Positions 1-11,032 of a stretch of 64,000 nucleotides of DNA are shown in pieces (the stretch's first letter is position 1; every line of letters starts with the position of its first letter). The stretch is from Oegoconia quadripuncta (Eukaryota; Arthropoda; Insecta; Lepidoptera; Autostichidae). The DNA is taken from assembly GCA_949316235.1 (NCBI GenBank), contig OX438750.1, positions 22,632,865 through 22,696,864 of the forward strand. The letters run 5' to 3'. A model generated the notes under the pieces. It saw only the letters and a program-made list of their open reading frames with translations. It was not told the DNA's origin and did no database searches. The position numbers and the translations under genes are program-made.

Positions 1-449
1 GCGTCGGGCCTGATATTAGGGTTCCGCTAACAATAGTTAAATAAGTAAATAAGGTCAGCATGTCCGCTCTTTCAATTGGTAGAGATGATATCTTTACTAT
101 AGTGCATAGAATGGTACTTTCGCATTAATTAAAAACCACCTCTACGATGCCACAGACAATGCTGTATACGCGTTGTCACATTCTGGTCCTCAAGAATTAG
201 ATGTTTTAGCTATCGACTCGCTAAGACGATGAATTAAAAACGAAAATACCTAGATCTTTCGATATAAAAAAAAATATATATTGTTATTCCAATATTAACA
301 CGACTACGTGTATTAGGGAATATTGGAGAATTTGGCATTACTTATCGAAATATTGAGTCGTACCCGTTGGGTTCTAATTGCGTATTATTTTATTTCAATA
401 AACTTAAAGATACTATAAACCAGAAACTTATTAAGAAAGTATATTATAA
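1..449. other. unassigned AT-rich DNA
   Basis: No long open frame, tRNA-like head or inverted repeat was recognised here. The composition is AT-rich, with short A and T runs, like the rest of the non-repeat background. Confidence 0.5.
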
Positions 450-690
450 AATATTAGACTATTTCGATGATAATCATCCTTGGACATAACCAGCTCGTTC
501 GCATGTCAGGCTATTTCACAATTAATAATGAAATATTATTGTGGTCTTTTGTAATAATTGTAAAAAACTTTGTTTGTAAAAACCTATTGAATTTCTTGCT
601 TGTTTTTCTCAGAATAAAATTGCCTTTAGAACAAGCAGTAGCTTAAAAAATCTAAAAATCAGACTATTTTAAAAGTGTACCTACAAAATT
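450..690 (+). repeat. dispersed repeat N, copy 1
   Basis: This stretch matches 62012-62232 in the same orientation. Shared landmarks in the same order are a GATGATAATCATCCTTGGAC-like block, an AATATTATTRTGGT block, TTTCTTGCTTGTT, AATTGCCTTT and GAACAAGCA. The two copies differ by many substitutions and small indels, so they are old. No coding potential or terminal repeat is visible. A truncated SINE-A abuts the 3' side. Confidence 0.6.
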
Positions 691-910
691 TTAAATGTCC
701 GCCTGGCTAGCTATCACCATCTTATCTAAATCTGCCGCCAAGCAGTAATGTTAATAGCATTGCTGTATTCCGGTTGTCAGAGATAAGATAGCCAGTCCCC
801 AAAATGTATTGGGGTTTCCGGGTCAGTACGCTTCCACCTTCGACCTCATCTTCACTTAACATCAGGTGTGATTGAGGTCAAGTACAAACCCGTTATGCAT
901 AAAAAAAAAA
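688..910 (+). mobile_element. SINE-A, 5'-truncated copy
   Basis: The copy begins at the AAATGTCCGCCTGGCTAGCT part of SINE-A and runs to the GTTATGCAT end and an A tail. The tRNA-like head with its A and B boxes is missing, so this copy has no promoter. The breakpoint falls at nearly the same SINE position as the truncation of the copy at 60263-60455. Confidence 0.85.
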
Positions 911-1145
911 GTATTTTAGACTGACTTTAACATTGGTATTAACATGTTCTTACAGGTACCCTATTCTTAAGTTATTTATATATTAGTATATAATGGAATC
1001 CTCGGGGTGTCGAGGAAGTCATCGAAAATCTTTATAATCACCATAAACTTACTTACGTGTAGCCTTGATATAGATATACTTGGTGGGATGAGCATGCAAT
1101 GACATCTATTAAATGATTTTTTTCGGAGATTGCAGCTGACTTGTT

Positions 1146-1254
1146 TTATTTAGTTTTGGTTTGGTATAGCTGATGTGAAAAATGGTATTGCACTATTTTT
1201 TCTGAATAATTAAATTGTTGACGTTTACTAAAGCAAAACCAAAGTCAAAACGAG
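1146..1254. repeat. short inverted-arm repeat J, copy 1
   Basis: Arms rich in TTTTGGTTT on the left and AAAACCAAA on the right flank a core with ATGGTATTGCACTATTTTTT and GTTGACGTT. The same arrangement recurs at 38955-39195. This resembles a small MITE; no target-site duplication could be fixed. Confidence 0.5.
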
Positions 1255-1439
1255 CTTGCCACTAATATCACATAAATCACAATGGTTGCAGATCATCATA
1301 TAAAAACAACAAAGTAAAATTGGACTCCACTCAGCTTAAGGCTATAAGCATAAATACTAGACTAATTTCTGTTATAAAAAATGTGCTTATGTAATGTTTT
1401 CGATTATGGTGTAATTTGTTATTATCATTCAAACTGACC

Positions 1440-1572
1440 CATATTAATAAACCGTTCTCAAGATTGAGATGACCCTAAGTTGTCGCTTGAGAATTTGTTA
1501 AAACGTAACGTATCAAACAAAGTAATATTAGACTGAGACGCGATCTCATTCTCAAGATCGATTTTTTAATAT
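1440..1572. mobile_element. MITE I, copy 1
   Basis: Imperfect terminal inverted repeats: ATATTAATAAACCGTTCTCA on the left pairs with an AATCGATCTTGAGAATGAGA-like arm read from the right. Related copies lie at 47585-47695 and 50647-50775. It is non-coding. The three copies differ considerably, so the family looks old. Confidence 0.6.
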
Positions 1573-1727
1573 GGCCCTTAGAGCGACTGGGCCCATGGTC
1601 TTGCAACATTTATGTATATCCAAATACGTATATAATTACGTACCCTATGTCTTGCGGTCAGTTGATTTTGGAGCTCTTCGAGCGGCCCACTGCATCTATC
1701 CTAATTATTAACCGCCGACGAAAAACG

Positions 1728-1960
1728 ACGAGTGTTATGTGTTTGACGCTGTGTGTGTGTGTCCAGTCTTTATTCGGATGTATCTTTGGAATGTGTGGCC
1801 CGATTTGAGTGCGTATCTTTTATATTAAAGACTAAAAGGGAAAGCGATTATTAGTCATGTTTGATGAAAATCCGTTAAGTCGTTTTGAAGATATTTAGCT
1901 ATACAAAGTTGTATCATGTATTTAGTTGATGTCACAGTCTTTCGGGGGTTATCAAAATTT
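1728..1960 (+). repeat. dispersed repeat H, copy 1
   Basis: Diagnostic blocks appear in order: a TGTGTGTGTGTCC run, a CGGATGTATCT-like block, GATTTGAGTGCG, TATATTAAAGACTAAA, and TGATGAAAATCCGTTAAG followed by GAAGATATTTAGCT. At least eight copies or parts occur in this window. I see no frame and no tRNA head. It could be the 3' part of a LINE or an unclassified non-autonomous element. Confidence 0.6.
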
Positions 1961-2168
1961 TCAGTTTATGAGTATTATAACTTACAACTTATGGTTTTAA
2001 TGAAATGTACTGAACTTACACTGTAAGTGGTTTATACAAGGCTATTTATTGTATACCTGAAACAGAATTCAGTTGCAGACCAAAGAAGGACGTAAAGAAA
2101 AAATTCCGGCTATAAAAATATGGAGTTATATTTTTTTCCTTTATTATTAATCTAATAAACACCCTACA

Positions 2169-2485
2169 GCGTCGGAGGCTCAGAGGTTAATACACGGTCT
2201 CCCAATTTGGGAGGTCCGTGTTCGATTCTTAGGCAGGCCATGTGTTAATGAGTTTTTAAATTTAATTTAATTACTTATGTGCATTTGTCCGACTGCTCTT
2301 GAACGGTGAAGGAAAACATCGTGGGGAAACCTGCATGCCTGAGAAATTTAAATTCTAAAGCATGCGAAGTCCACAACCCGCATTGGGCCAACGTGGTGGA
2401 CTATGGTCCATACTCCCTCATTATACGAGGGAAGGCCTATATCCCTGCAGTGGGATGTTTATGGGCTGATGATGATGATGATGAA
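2169..2485 (+). mobile_element. SINE-C, near full length
   Basis: A tRNA-like head (GGCTCAGAGGTTAATACACG, then GTTCGATTCTTAGG as a degenerate B box) is followed by a body with GAAGGAAAACATCGTGGGG, GCATGCCTGAGAAA, a GGGCCAACGTGGTGGACTAT block and a (GATGAT)n end. A minus-strand copy lies at 56154-56430. The short open frame across the body is incidental. The copy ends against MITE K copy 1, and SINE plus K together are bracketed by a 10-bp direct repeat. Confidence 0.8.
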
Positions 2486-2487
2486 TC

Positions 2488-2647
2488 CTGTTTACTGGTG
2501 ACTTCACTTTGATTACGAAGTTATCAAATTACCACCTTTAGTATGGATGTCCAACAATTTTCGTTTGAATACGGCTATGGTTCCTAGTGTATAGTTGTTC
2601 TTAATCAGGAGGGGAATTGTTGAACTTCCAGACTAAAGGTGGATTGG
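2488..2647. mobile_element. MITE K, copy 1
   Basis: A CTGGTGACTTCACTTTGATT terminal block leads into internal inverted arms: CCACCTTTAGTATGGATGTC pairs with an AACTTCCAGACTAAAGGTGG block. A GGCTATGGTTCCTAGTG block lies between. Related copies lie at 17311-17815 and 45125-46245. It is non-coding and predicted to fold. Confidence 0.55.
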
Positions 2648-2659
2648 ACACCCTACAAG

Positions 2660-4440
2660 CGGAAATATAAGAATAACTGAATTCGCAACAATCCTTTATT
2701 TTAATTTTATTTTTTCTAGCCATATTGATTACAAAATATATGATCTAATTGCGATGTATCGGCTTTTGGGTATACAAAACATAACCTTCTATTCATGATC
2801 ATAAGCAGTCATCGGTTAAATATGGATTTATATTTACATTAGTATAACCTATCGTGAGTTACCTTATTTGCTTTGTCATCTACTTTGTATGAAATGTCTA
2901 TATTACTGGCAGTATTTGCCGTGTACTGTAAGCTATTGTAGAAAGTGTGTAATAGAGCCATTTAAATGAATAGCTCGGGAAGCCAAGTCGTTCAGCCTCT
3001 GTATTATTACCTTAATAGCGGACACGTTATGTGGAAAACTGTTCAAAGAAACACTTTGAATTATTATTGTTGCCGCTTTTGTATTTGTAGTCCAGTATAA
3101 ATACGTAATTTTTGTGGCGTAACTTCCTATAATCTTAAAGTTCTTGATTTTTTGTAGAAGGATAGAGTACCCATTGGTAATAGAATAAAATGTTTTCTAA
3201 TCATTCTGTAGCTAGCTTTAGGTATAGTATAGGCATTTAGTTATAAAACCTACAATAATAAATTAAAGTTACCAATGTGAACTTCATTGCGTTGTAGATG
3301 CTAAGATCTCCTAAAACAATTTACTAAATAAATAATCATTGCTTACTTTATATTTGATAAAAATAGTTTAATGAGTCGTGAAATTTTTCCTAAATATAAA
3401 GAAGTTATTGATCGATTTTTTTGAAAATAGTTACAGGAGATTTTAAGTACACAACATGTTACAGAATTAACGCAAAACCAGAAATTTGTACAGAATCGAA
3501 AGTAAAGACGATTGCACTACGATAGGACATAGTTAATATTATCAAAATTTTTAATTAAATTGATGTGAATTCTAAAATTGTTCTAAAGTCTGTGTCTCTG
3601 AAGTGACGTGTACTTTACTCACATGCTCTTTGAGTGATTTGGTGTGATAATTAAAAACCGATATCCGATCTTCTTTTTTCTTCTGCAATTCTTTTCCCTC
3701 CAATAACTGGACGGTGACATCTATTTTCCGCGAATAACTGACAAATGTAATAAACTTCATTTTTTTATACACAACGGGTTAGAACTTTGTAGTATTATTA
3801 GTCAAATGTAGTATTTAACATATTCTTTAAATTATTTGGATAGATTTATTAAATTATAAATCATATGAGGAGCATAAGGTTTTGCGTTAATTCTGTTACA
3901 TGTTGCATATTGTCCGAGGCAATGAAATTCACAGCGGTAATTTTAATCGAATGGTCTATGTTTTATTACTAAATACCTATAAGTACTATATCTAAAGCAA
4001 GATACCGATTTCTTAGAAAACATTTTTATTCTATCATTGACAGGTACTCTATGTGCAAAAAATCATGGCCTTTACGATTAAAGGAAGTTAAAAATGTATT
4101 CTTACGGGACTATTGTGCTTCTACTAAAATCCGAAATAACAAATCAACTTGGTTTTTAGTTTACAAACATATTCTCATGTCGGGATTTTTTAAATCTTTT
4201 TGGGTACGAATTATGAAAAAAAAAACCTAAACCGAACTTTGTCAGCATCAAAATACATTTTGAGCAGTTGTGTCTTTTGATTACCTTACAATCTGCTAGG
4301 TGAGCTAGCTTTTTTGTTATTATAACTAATGAGCCGACTGCCGTAAAGCTATAAAGACAAAAAAACTGGGGAACTTAGCATTTTGTCGCGTGTTAATTTA
4401 AATGGTAATAGGTATCTTAACCGAGTACCTACTGAAATGA
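2660..4440. other. unassigned AT-rich DNA
   Basis: About 1.8 kb with no recognised repeat and no frame longer than about 66 codons. The frames that exist have low-complexity, insect-intron-like codon content. No splice-bounded exon could be proposed. Confidence 0.5.
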
Positions 4441-4446
4441 GATCGG

Positions 4447-4776
4447 TTGACGCTGGCTCGCCCTTTTGACGTTTTTTTTTCACGTTTTTATAAAAAAAGA
4501 ATATGTGAACAAATGAATGTCAAAAAATTATATAATTTCAAAGAGTCGAGTATCATTATTGATTCTGACTTATGGGAGTTACAATTGGAGGAGGGTGGAG
4601 ACAGGAGTGGCGGTCAGCAGCTTCGATCAAAGGTCTCCAGCGACATTATTGGTAAGTGGCGTCTAAAATATGCGGTCGCTAAGCCGTCTGGCCCTGGGTA
4701 CTTAGGACAAATCCTTCAATGGAATGCGGTATATTTTAAATTATCATATAAACTTAATTCTAAAAAAAGGAAATAA
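4447..4776 (+). other. 109-codon open frame, unrecognised
   Basis: The frame opens on an in-frame ATG-containing stretch and stops just past a lysine-rich end (NSKKRK). The middle third is the only part with balanced composition, with glycine and serine around residues 50-60. I recognise no domain. The flanks are AT-rich and no splice pair or promoter stands out. It is probably a chance frame or the relic of a mobile element. Confidence 0.15.
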
Positions 4777-4854
4777 ATTAAAAATATTTATATATCGTTA
4801 AATTAGCTATTCATTGGAATACCTACTAACATTTCCTGTATTATTGGAAAATGC

Positions 4855-4955
4855 GCTGCTCGGTAGAATCCAGAGGAACCAACCCGCTCTGAATAGCAGT
4901 GTTCTGTAAAAGCGGAAATGGCCGCTATACATTACGATGCGTCTATATATGCATT
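4855..4955 (+). repeat. short dispersed repeat, related to 14385-14530
   Basis: The block with a CTGTAAAAGCGGAAATGGCC-like core and CATACATTACGAT end is shared with 14460-14525, where it reads TTTACTGTAAAAGCG and GCCATACATTACGAT. The match is partial. It may be a fragment of the same lepidopteran repeat as Q at 47330 and 59550. Confidence 0.4.
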
Positions 4956-6040
4956 CAATTTATTTATTTTTAGTCTATAAATAATACAGAATTAACAACA
5001 TCATTATAAAATTTATTACACAAAGTCTATAAGCCAAAGTTATGCCTATTATTCTCATTCTTTATTGCAATTATTCTAAAAAGTCTTAAAGTCACCATTA
5101 AATAATAATCATTTAACAATATATGGGTAAAAAGTTAGAGGATGTGAAACTAAAAATGAATGTATTGCCTTTTTGTACAATAATGCGTTTACAAACAAAC
5201 AAACAAACTAAATAATAAATAATTTATACAATAAATAATATTACAAATAAATAGATTGGTTAATTCAATGTCAAAAATTGTTAATGAAATACATATTGTT
5301 GTTGTAGAATAGAAATTGAATAGCTAATTCAGCATTCTGCGTTATTTTTCAAAAAGGCATAAGACCTGACGAATGCCTCTTTAATGGCTATTGTGTTATT
5401 TATTAAGAATTGTTATTATTATTTTCAACCTTCAAGGTACATACTACCTGAATAATGGCGTTGCATTTATGTTCACCACGTAGAATATAATGGAAGACTT
5501 GAAGTCGAATGTTTACAAGATGGTGATGATCTCATGGTGATAACTCGTTATATGAAGTGGTAATTTAATTGTGATGAACAAGGTCATCTTTTAACCAGCC
5601 GCTTGGTGAGTTTATTTAACACCAGATATGTACCATGGGGAAGATGAAATGAAGTATGATAGGCTTCTATCCCATCTGTTAGCTTCACATCATATACCTA
5701 AATCAACACTTTACACAATTCACAATAGGAACCTTAAGCTTTCATGGAAGCATCTCCAAAGTCAGCCACCGACGATGTAGCAGGCAGGTTGTGGTGGGCT
5801 TCGGGAGGCGCTCCTAATTAATAGATTTTCCTCTTACGGCTTTTGGTACTTTGTTTGCTATACCCATCAATTGGGTTTATAGTGCAACGAGTTCATGTTC
5901 TTGAAACCCCATAGTGGCCTGTTACGAGACTTAGAGAACCATATGAATAATTCGCATCTAATCTCTCCTTGTGTCAGAAATAATAATTAACAACCCAAAA
6001 TACAACAAAAAATTATTGCCAGCCAGTGAGATAAGGCAGC
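4956..6040. other. unassigned DNA
   Basis: AT-rich up to about 5400. It then has a more mixed composition around 5440-5850 with no recognised motif. The mixed part could be an unidentified repeat or relic; no frame supports a protein. Confidence 0.4.
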
Positions 6041-6094
6041 CAGCATCTTGGGCATTCTACCACACGGGCTGAACCTGTGCCACCTTCTGAACCT

Positions 6095-6694
6095 CTATGT
6101 CCTCTCTTTCCTTTTTATAATTCCGCGGGTCAAGTATCTCGGCGCGCCTGTCAAATTTTCGAAAATACCTGCGGTGTTAAAAACGTTTATAGATACTCTT
6201 CTACTGGGTGTATTTGTAATCTGTGAAAAGCTATAGCTACGGGAATATATTATCTATGGATATAATGAATGAACACTACTACAGCTATAATACAAAAAAT
6301 CAGAAAAATGTTACGAGTTGTAATATGTAGGTATACCTATATCCACGATATAATTGGTATTTATACGGAAAGTACAGATTTATTTCATGTTTTTCTTAAA
6401 AAAACGGGTAATTCAATAAATTGTTATGAGAATTGGAAGCTCTATGGCCAGGTTCCTAAGCCTGTTCTAATAAAAAACAGTAGTTGGAATTCTATGCCTA
6501 TACTCCCACCCGAAGAGAAAAAAAATATTTTCGCAAATACAGACTAAATATCATAGCTAACATGACATGGCGCACATTATTGGATGCGGAATTTAATAGA
6601 GAACAAGTTCAAACACAGTCCAAAGGAATTGGAACTCTATAATCATTACAATTGAGAGTTGAAAGTCGGGTGTACCGCCGACACCGATCGGTGT
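6095..6694 (+). repeat. dispersed repeat F, copy 1
   Basis: About 0.6 kb that matches 16172-16745 in inverted orientation. Shared in order: a GTCAAGTATC...GGCGC block, CTACTGGGTGTATTTG, GGAATATATT.TCTATG, GTTACGAGTTGTAATATGTA, AATTCTATGCCTATACTCCC, ATAGCTAACATGACATGGCG, and CAAAGGAATTGG. At the left end both copies carry a similar short frame whose shared residues are AVLKTF and LLLGVF followed by a stop, so this end may be the tail of a coding region. No family was recognised. Confidence 0.7.
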
Positions 6695-6740
6695 TCGGGA
6701 GTGTTGAAGGTATACAAGTATTTTGGACACCGATCGGTGT
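6681..6740. repeat. pair of identical 14-bp palindromes
   Basis: ACACCGATCGGTGT occurs at 6681-6694 and again at 6727-6740, separated by 32 bp. Each is a perfect dyad. They sit immediately at the right-hand edge of repeat F copy 1 and are not present beside copy 2. Confidence 0.7.
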
Positions 6741-6744
6741 TCGC

Positions 6745-7201
6745 GTCCGCCTAAAGGTGAACTAAGTGATGAGGTGACACAGGCTCTTTAGATTAGTTGT
6801 ACAATATGGTAGTAGCAATTTTATTTTCTCTTATTAGGCAGTTATTAAGTTTTATGTATAGTCTTCAGTTCTGTAAATATTTAAAATAAAACTTCATTGC
6901 AAAAAATACTTCTTGAAAAAAAAAATGATCCGTAGTGCAGTAACCGTATGATAAAGAAGATTGTATGGTGCAATGAACCATTGAGTATTGAGTTATATTT
7001 TTTACGATCGAGTTAAAACTACATTAACATAGATCTAATTATAGATCTAATTATTTTCAATTTATTCAATGATATCCTTGTTTAACTCGATGCTTCTGTT
7101 CATGCAGGGCTGTTACTTATTCAGAACCATTCGCAGTCTTATAAAAATAATTGTCTAAGTTAGTCGAATATTGTAGATACTGGTATAAATAATGAACTAC
7201 G
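6745..7201. other. unassigned AT-rich DNA
   Basis: No recognised repeat apart from a short tandem of ATAGATCTAATT near 7030-7055. No frame of interest. Confidence 0.45.
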
Positions 7202-7391
7202 TATGGTATACCGAATTACAGTACCCCGAAAAACGTTTGACCGAAGAACGTTTGATCGAATTCCGAGTACATTGCGGAGTTTGTTCATCATTAAAATTTT
7301 TAATTAAAACCAACTCTGCAATGTACTCGGAATTCGATCAACCGTCCTTCGGTCAAACGTGTTTCGGGGTAGTGTAATTCGATATACCATA
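7202..7391. mobile_element. MITE-like hairpin with 79-bp arms
   Basis: Left arm 7202-7280 and right arm 7313-7391 are inverted copies of each other with about six mismatches in 79 positions. The loop is 32 nt and AT-rich. The left arm has an internal near-duplication, AACGTTTGACCGAA then AACGTTTGATCGAA. The short open frame reading through it is a by-product of the symmetry. No transposase and no certain target-site duplication is visible. Confidence 0.8.
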
Positions 7392-7707
7392 GCTCCGTAA
7401 ATAATAGCCAGCAAGCTACCATTAATAATTAAAACAGCCCTGTAAGAATATTTATGAAGCCGATTCAATCCAATATGTTGAACGAATATTATGAGGAAAA
7501 CTATAGTAATTATGCATTAGAAATAGCCCAGTATGTTTTTACCATGATCAACCGCCCAACCTCCCACAGGCCGTTCAACCGTACACTTAGATGATTGGTC
7601 TTTGCCCGCTGATGAATGTGATGATTATGATAGTGACGAGGACATGTATATAAACGCGTCTATGGTCATTAGCAGCAATATGAAGTAACATAGGAAATTA
7701 TCTAATT
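7392..7707. other. unassigned DNA
   Basis: No recognised repeat. The part around 7550-7670 has mixed composition with acidic-looking short frames but no domain. Confidence 0.35.
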
Positions 7708-7882
7708 TGTTTGTTTATTGATTGGATGAAATTTGGAATAAAGGTACTCGTAGAACGTACCCTGGATTAAGACAGGATATTTTTTATCCTGATAAAGTGA
7801 GTAGTTCCCGCGAAATAAACAAATTAAATATATCCGCAATAAAGTTACTCCACGCAGGCGAAGCCGCGGGCGAAAAGCTAGT
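7708..7882 (+). mobile_element. dispersed repeat R, 5'-truncated copy
   Basis: The right part of repeat R: CCTGGATTAAGACAGGATAT, TTATCCTGATAAAGTGAGTA, GTTCCCGCGAAATAAAC, and an end CAGGCGAAGCCGCGGGCGAA followed by AAGCTAGT. The outer AATATTATAAATGCG end is missing. Overlapping long frames on both strands are accidental. Confidence 0.75.
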
Positions 7883-7889
7883 TTACAAT

Positions 7890-9926
7890 AAAATATACTC
7901 GTATCGTAGGTATTTATCCGAATTCTGAGCACCGAGTTTCCGCACATGTGTTTTTTACTTCTGGTAGACCGTCTACGGTCTTGATACTGTGATATACTGC
8001 GGATAAATGAGTCAGCACTCACCAGGTATACCTGACCATAGATTAAAGATGCTTTGCTTTGAATGTGTATACCAAAGATCTTGTGCAAAATGGTCGGCAA
8101 ATTATCCATTATGCAATTAGACACATTATCCGATAAAGGATTTATCTTGTTATGGATATGGTATTCTCTAGCTGCAATAAATAATTTACCTTTTAATATT
8201 TTTGAATGAAAGAAGAAAGTATTTCGACAATTCTGTTTTGCGAAAGTCACTTGTTTAGGTATTGATAGTCTTTTGTTTTTGGATAGCTTTTGTTATAACA
8301 TTTAAAATAGGAACTTTTGTATTTTTCTCTCGAGTGTTCTATGCCGAACAACTAGTAATTTTCTTATACATAAAAATATTTTCGCAAAACTATCTGAGTC
8401 GATACCTAGCCGAGAACATTTCAGTCTGGTGTTTCGGTTCTAAATATTCATATTTTCTAAACGCCAGTACACACATTTTCAGTTTCATTTAAGTATTTTG
8501 TGTCCAATTTCAGTTGGTATGTTTTAAATTGGTTTAACTGTTGGTAATTTAATTCTGCGAACCTCGTGAGATCGAATTTTCATTTAACCAATCAAAAATC
8601 AAAAAAGATTTATTTCGTAGGATAAAAAATATCACTTGAAAACGTCACATTTTTTATGTTAATATTAAAATAATTTACATTATCACTCATTGCTACCATT
8701 CACAAAGCTGACTCCCTAGAGAAGAACGAGCAAGAAACTCAAGGGTTGCTCTTTTAAATAAGTTTTGGGTTACAATTATATTATATTGTATAATTAGACT
8801 GAATATCGCTGAGCGGTCTATGTCTACGCTTGCTTTTCATCCAGATACTCAGAAATTTTATAATAACCTTTTGTAAATAATGTAATGATGGTTTTGAATT
8901 TATTTACAGACAAAATTTAGAATGTCAAGTGGAACCTTATTATGAAATTGTTAAGAAAATTTTTGTTCAATATTTATAATTACCCTAATAATTTAAAGTT
9001 AATATAATATAATAGAATTAAATCAAAACGTCTAAATTTGAAAGATTTTATGTTTAGTTACTATATTAATACTACTACCATAGTATACTATATGTAGTAA
9101 CTGTTAATCTGATAATAAATATTAAAATTACGTTTAGGTACTCGTATGTATCATGCTCTTGAAATGGCAACAGCTTTAATGATAGCCTGCGTGCTTACAG
9201 GCAAGCATGAAAAAAATCTATAAAAATGTCTGCTCCGGGTTTGCCACGTATAGGTTTAGTTTCTCGTTACCTCGTGGCTTCGTCCTTGGTGAAAGAGGGC
9301 TAAAGCCTTTCGTTTTGTATAGGGATCCACGAATCTGATTTTTAAAAATTGTAGGTTTAGACCTTCGTTTTGTACTTATAAAGAAGGGGTGTCCAGAGAG
9401 TCCGTTACAAATTTTAGTTGCTAGTAACCATCGTGGTATTCTGTCGAACCTATTTCTCATTAGTATTGTATGATTAAATTAATTTTGCTCTTTAAAGACC
9501 GTCAAGTGAGACGCGTTGTTTAGGCTTATAATGTGTGTAAAACAACATTTATATTTAATTCAGTTTCTAATTCTGTATGACCTTTCAATAACCCTGCCCT
9601 GTGTGGCGTATATCTGATTCGTAACAAATTCATGGGAGGGTCGATTTGTATCGCCAAGACGGATTGCGGTTGTTGTTTACCACCTTTAGATTTTTACGGT
9701 TGGTACAGTAGATAAACAAAGTGATAAGATAAACTAAAATTCTTCCCTTGCCATAAATAAGGTTTGTTTCAAAAGGTAGCCTATAAGTAAAGTAACAGTA
9801 TAATAAGGTAGTTTACTGTTATCTCCTAAATTCAAGCTCCTTAATATATATGCGGGTCTTGGCAGTAACATAGCGCTTACATGCGGGTTACCCTTTACGG
9901 ATAGGGCTGTAGGTGACATTGTAAGA
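7890..9926. other. unassigned AT-rich DNA
   Basis: About 2 kb without a recognised repeat. An AACGAGCAAGAAACTCAA block near 8725 recalls repeat N but is too short to call. The stretch 9215-9460 is less AT-rich and has a minus-strand frame of 80 codons with no recognisable domain. Confidence 0.4.
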
Positions 9927-10213
9927 TTTTTTTTTTATGCACAACGGGTTAGCACTTGACTTCAATCTCACCTGATGTAAAGTGAAGATGGGCCGAAGGT
10001 GGAAGCGTACTGACCCGGAAACCCAAATATTTGGGGAACTGGCTATCTTATCTCTAACAACCGGAACACAACATTGCTGCTTGGCAGCAGATTTAGATAA
10101 GATGGTGGTAGCTAGCCAGGCGGACATTTAAAATGCCCTACCACCAACCAAACCGAGTACTTAAACATCCGAATCGTAAACCCAATGTTGTTTACATTGA
10201 GCCACGGAGGCGG
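9927..10213 (-). mobile_element. SINE-A with deleted B box
   Basis: Reverse-strand copy: T run at 9927, GCACAACGGG tail, and body through to the head end GAGCCACGGAGGCGG. Compared with 33555-33866, the segment between the AAACAT and CCGAATCG blocks is missing. That removes the region carrying GGTTCGATCCC, so the copy lacks one of its two internal promoter boxes. Confidence 0.9.
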
Positions 10214-10567
10214 ATTTCGAAAATAAAACTATATAATGTATACTAGGTTTTATACGGTTTCGCTCGCGTGGATCGCACTTTATCATCGACTTTTTCAGGG
10301 TGATAATTAGCCTATGTCGTTCTCCAGATTCCAGGCTACCTCCCTGTGAAATGGCAATTCGATCGGCACAGGGGTGTACTCATGAAAATGTAACATATAA
10401 ACAGACAAGTTAGTTTTGGGTGTGGATTATTTCCATTGTTTCTAAACGATTTACGGAAATATGTATTATTAATATCGTCACGACAGATATTCGAAAAACT
10501 GAGATCAACTTAACGTGCCTATGAAAGTACGGAAGCACTCGTTTGAAAATACCATTAGTTGGTCATC

Positions 10568-10612
10568 CAGAGGGCGGAGTGTGAGCATCGTCACTTTTCA
10601 TCAGGTGAGATT
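10568..10612 (+). mobile_element. LINE 3' tail, left part (continues at 11034-11067)
   Basis: CATCGTCACTTTTCATCAGG and GTGAGATT match the tail of the LINE at 38536-38785 closely. The continuation, GATTGTGGTCCAAAGCGAAT followed by CCAGTTAATCATAAA, is found at 11034-11067 on the far side of the Bm1-like SINE. The tail was therefore split by the SINE insertion. Confidence 0.75.
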
Positions 10613-11032
10613 AGATTAGATTTTTGTAGTGGTAGAGCCACTCTGTAAGCTATTAGCTTGCAGCATGAATGGGCCGGCTCGACCGGGGAAGTACCACCCT
10701 CTCGCAGAAGACCGACGTCTGAGTAGTGGCATTTTGCCACTGCGCTTCGTCCGGTGAGCGAGGGCGCCGGAGGCCCACCTTCCAGTCTCTCTCCAGAATG
10801 GTAGCGGTATTTAAAGAGTTAGTACCCCAGGAGGGTACCAGCACTGCTGGAGAATCCCTCATCGCTCAGGCTGCCCTACTTATTCTGGGGTGGACACCTT
10901 CCTCAAAGGCCGGCAACGCATCTGTGACCCTTTTGGTGTTGCTGGTGTCCATGGGCGGCGGTGATTGCTTTCCATCAGGTGACCCGCATGCTCGTTTGCC
11001 GCCCTCTCATATAAAAAAAAAAAAAAAAAAAA
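10613..11032 (+). mobile_element. Bm1-like SINE
   Basis: Blocks I associate with lepidopteran Bm1-type SINEs appear in order: GGCTCGACCGGGGAAGTACC, CTCGCAGAAGACCG, a short GTGGCATTTTGCCACTGCG dyad, GGAGGCCCACCTTCC, then GGTGTCCATGGGCGGCGGTG, CATCAGGTGACCCGCATGCT, CGTTTGCCGCC and a 21-nt A run. It is flanked by AGATT direct repeats at 10608-10612 and 11033-11037. It is GC-richer than its surroundings. The overlapping 111-codon frame is not a gene. Confidence 0.85.

Noticed and set aside
6269..6547. 92-codon gene
   Set aside because: Lies inside repeat F, and the inverted copy at 16172-16745 does not preserve the frame.
7702..8250. 182-codon minus-strand gene
   Set aside because: About a third of the frame lies in repeat R, no domain is visible, and an overlapping frame is open on the other strand.
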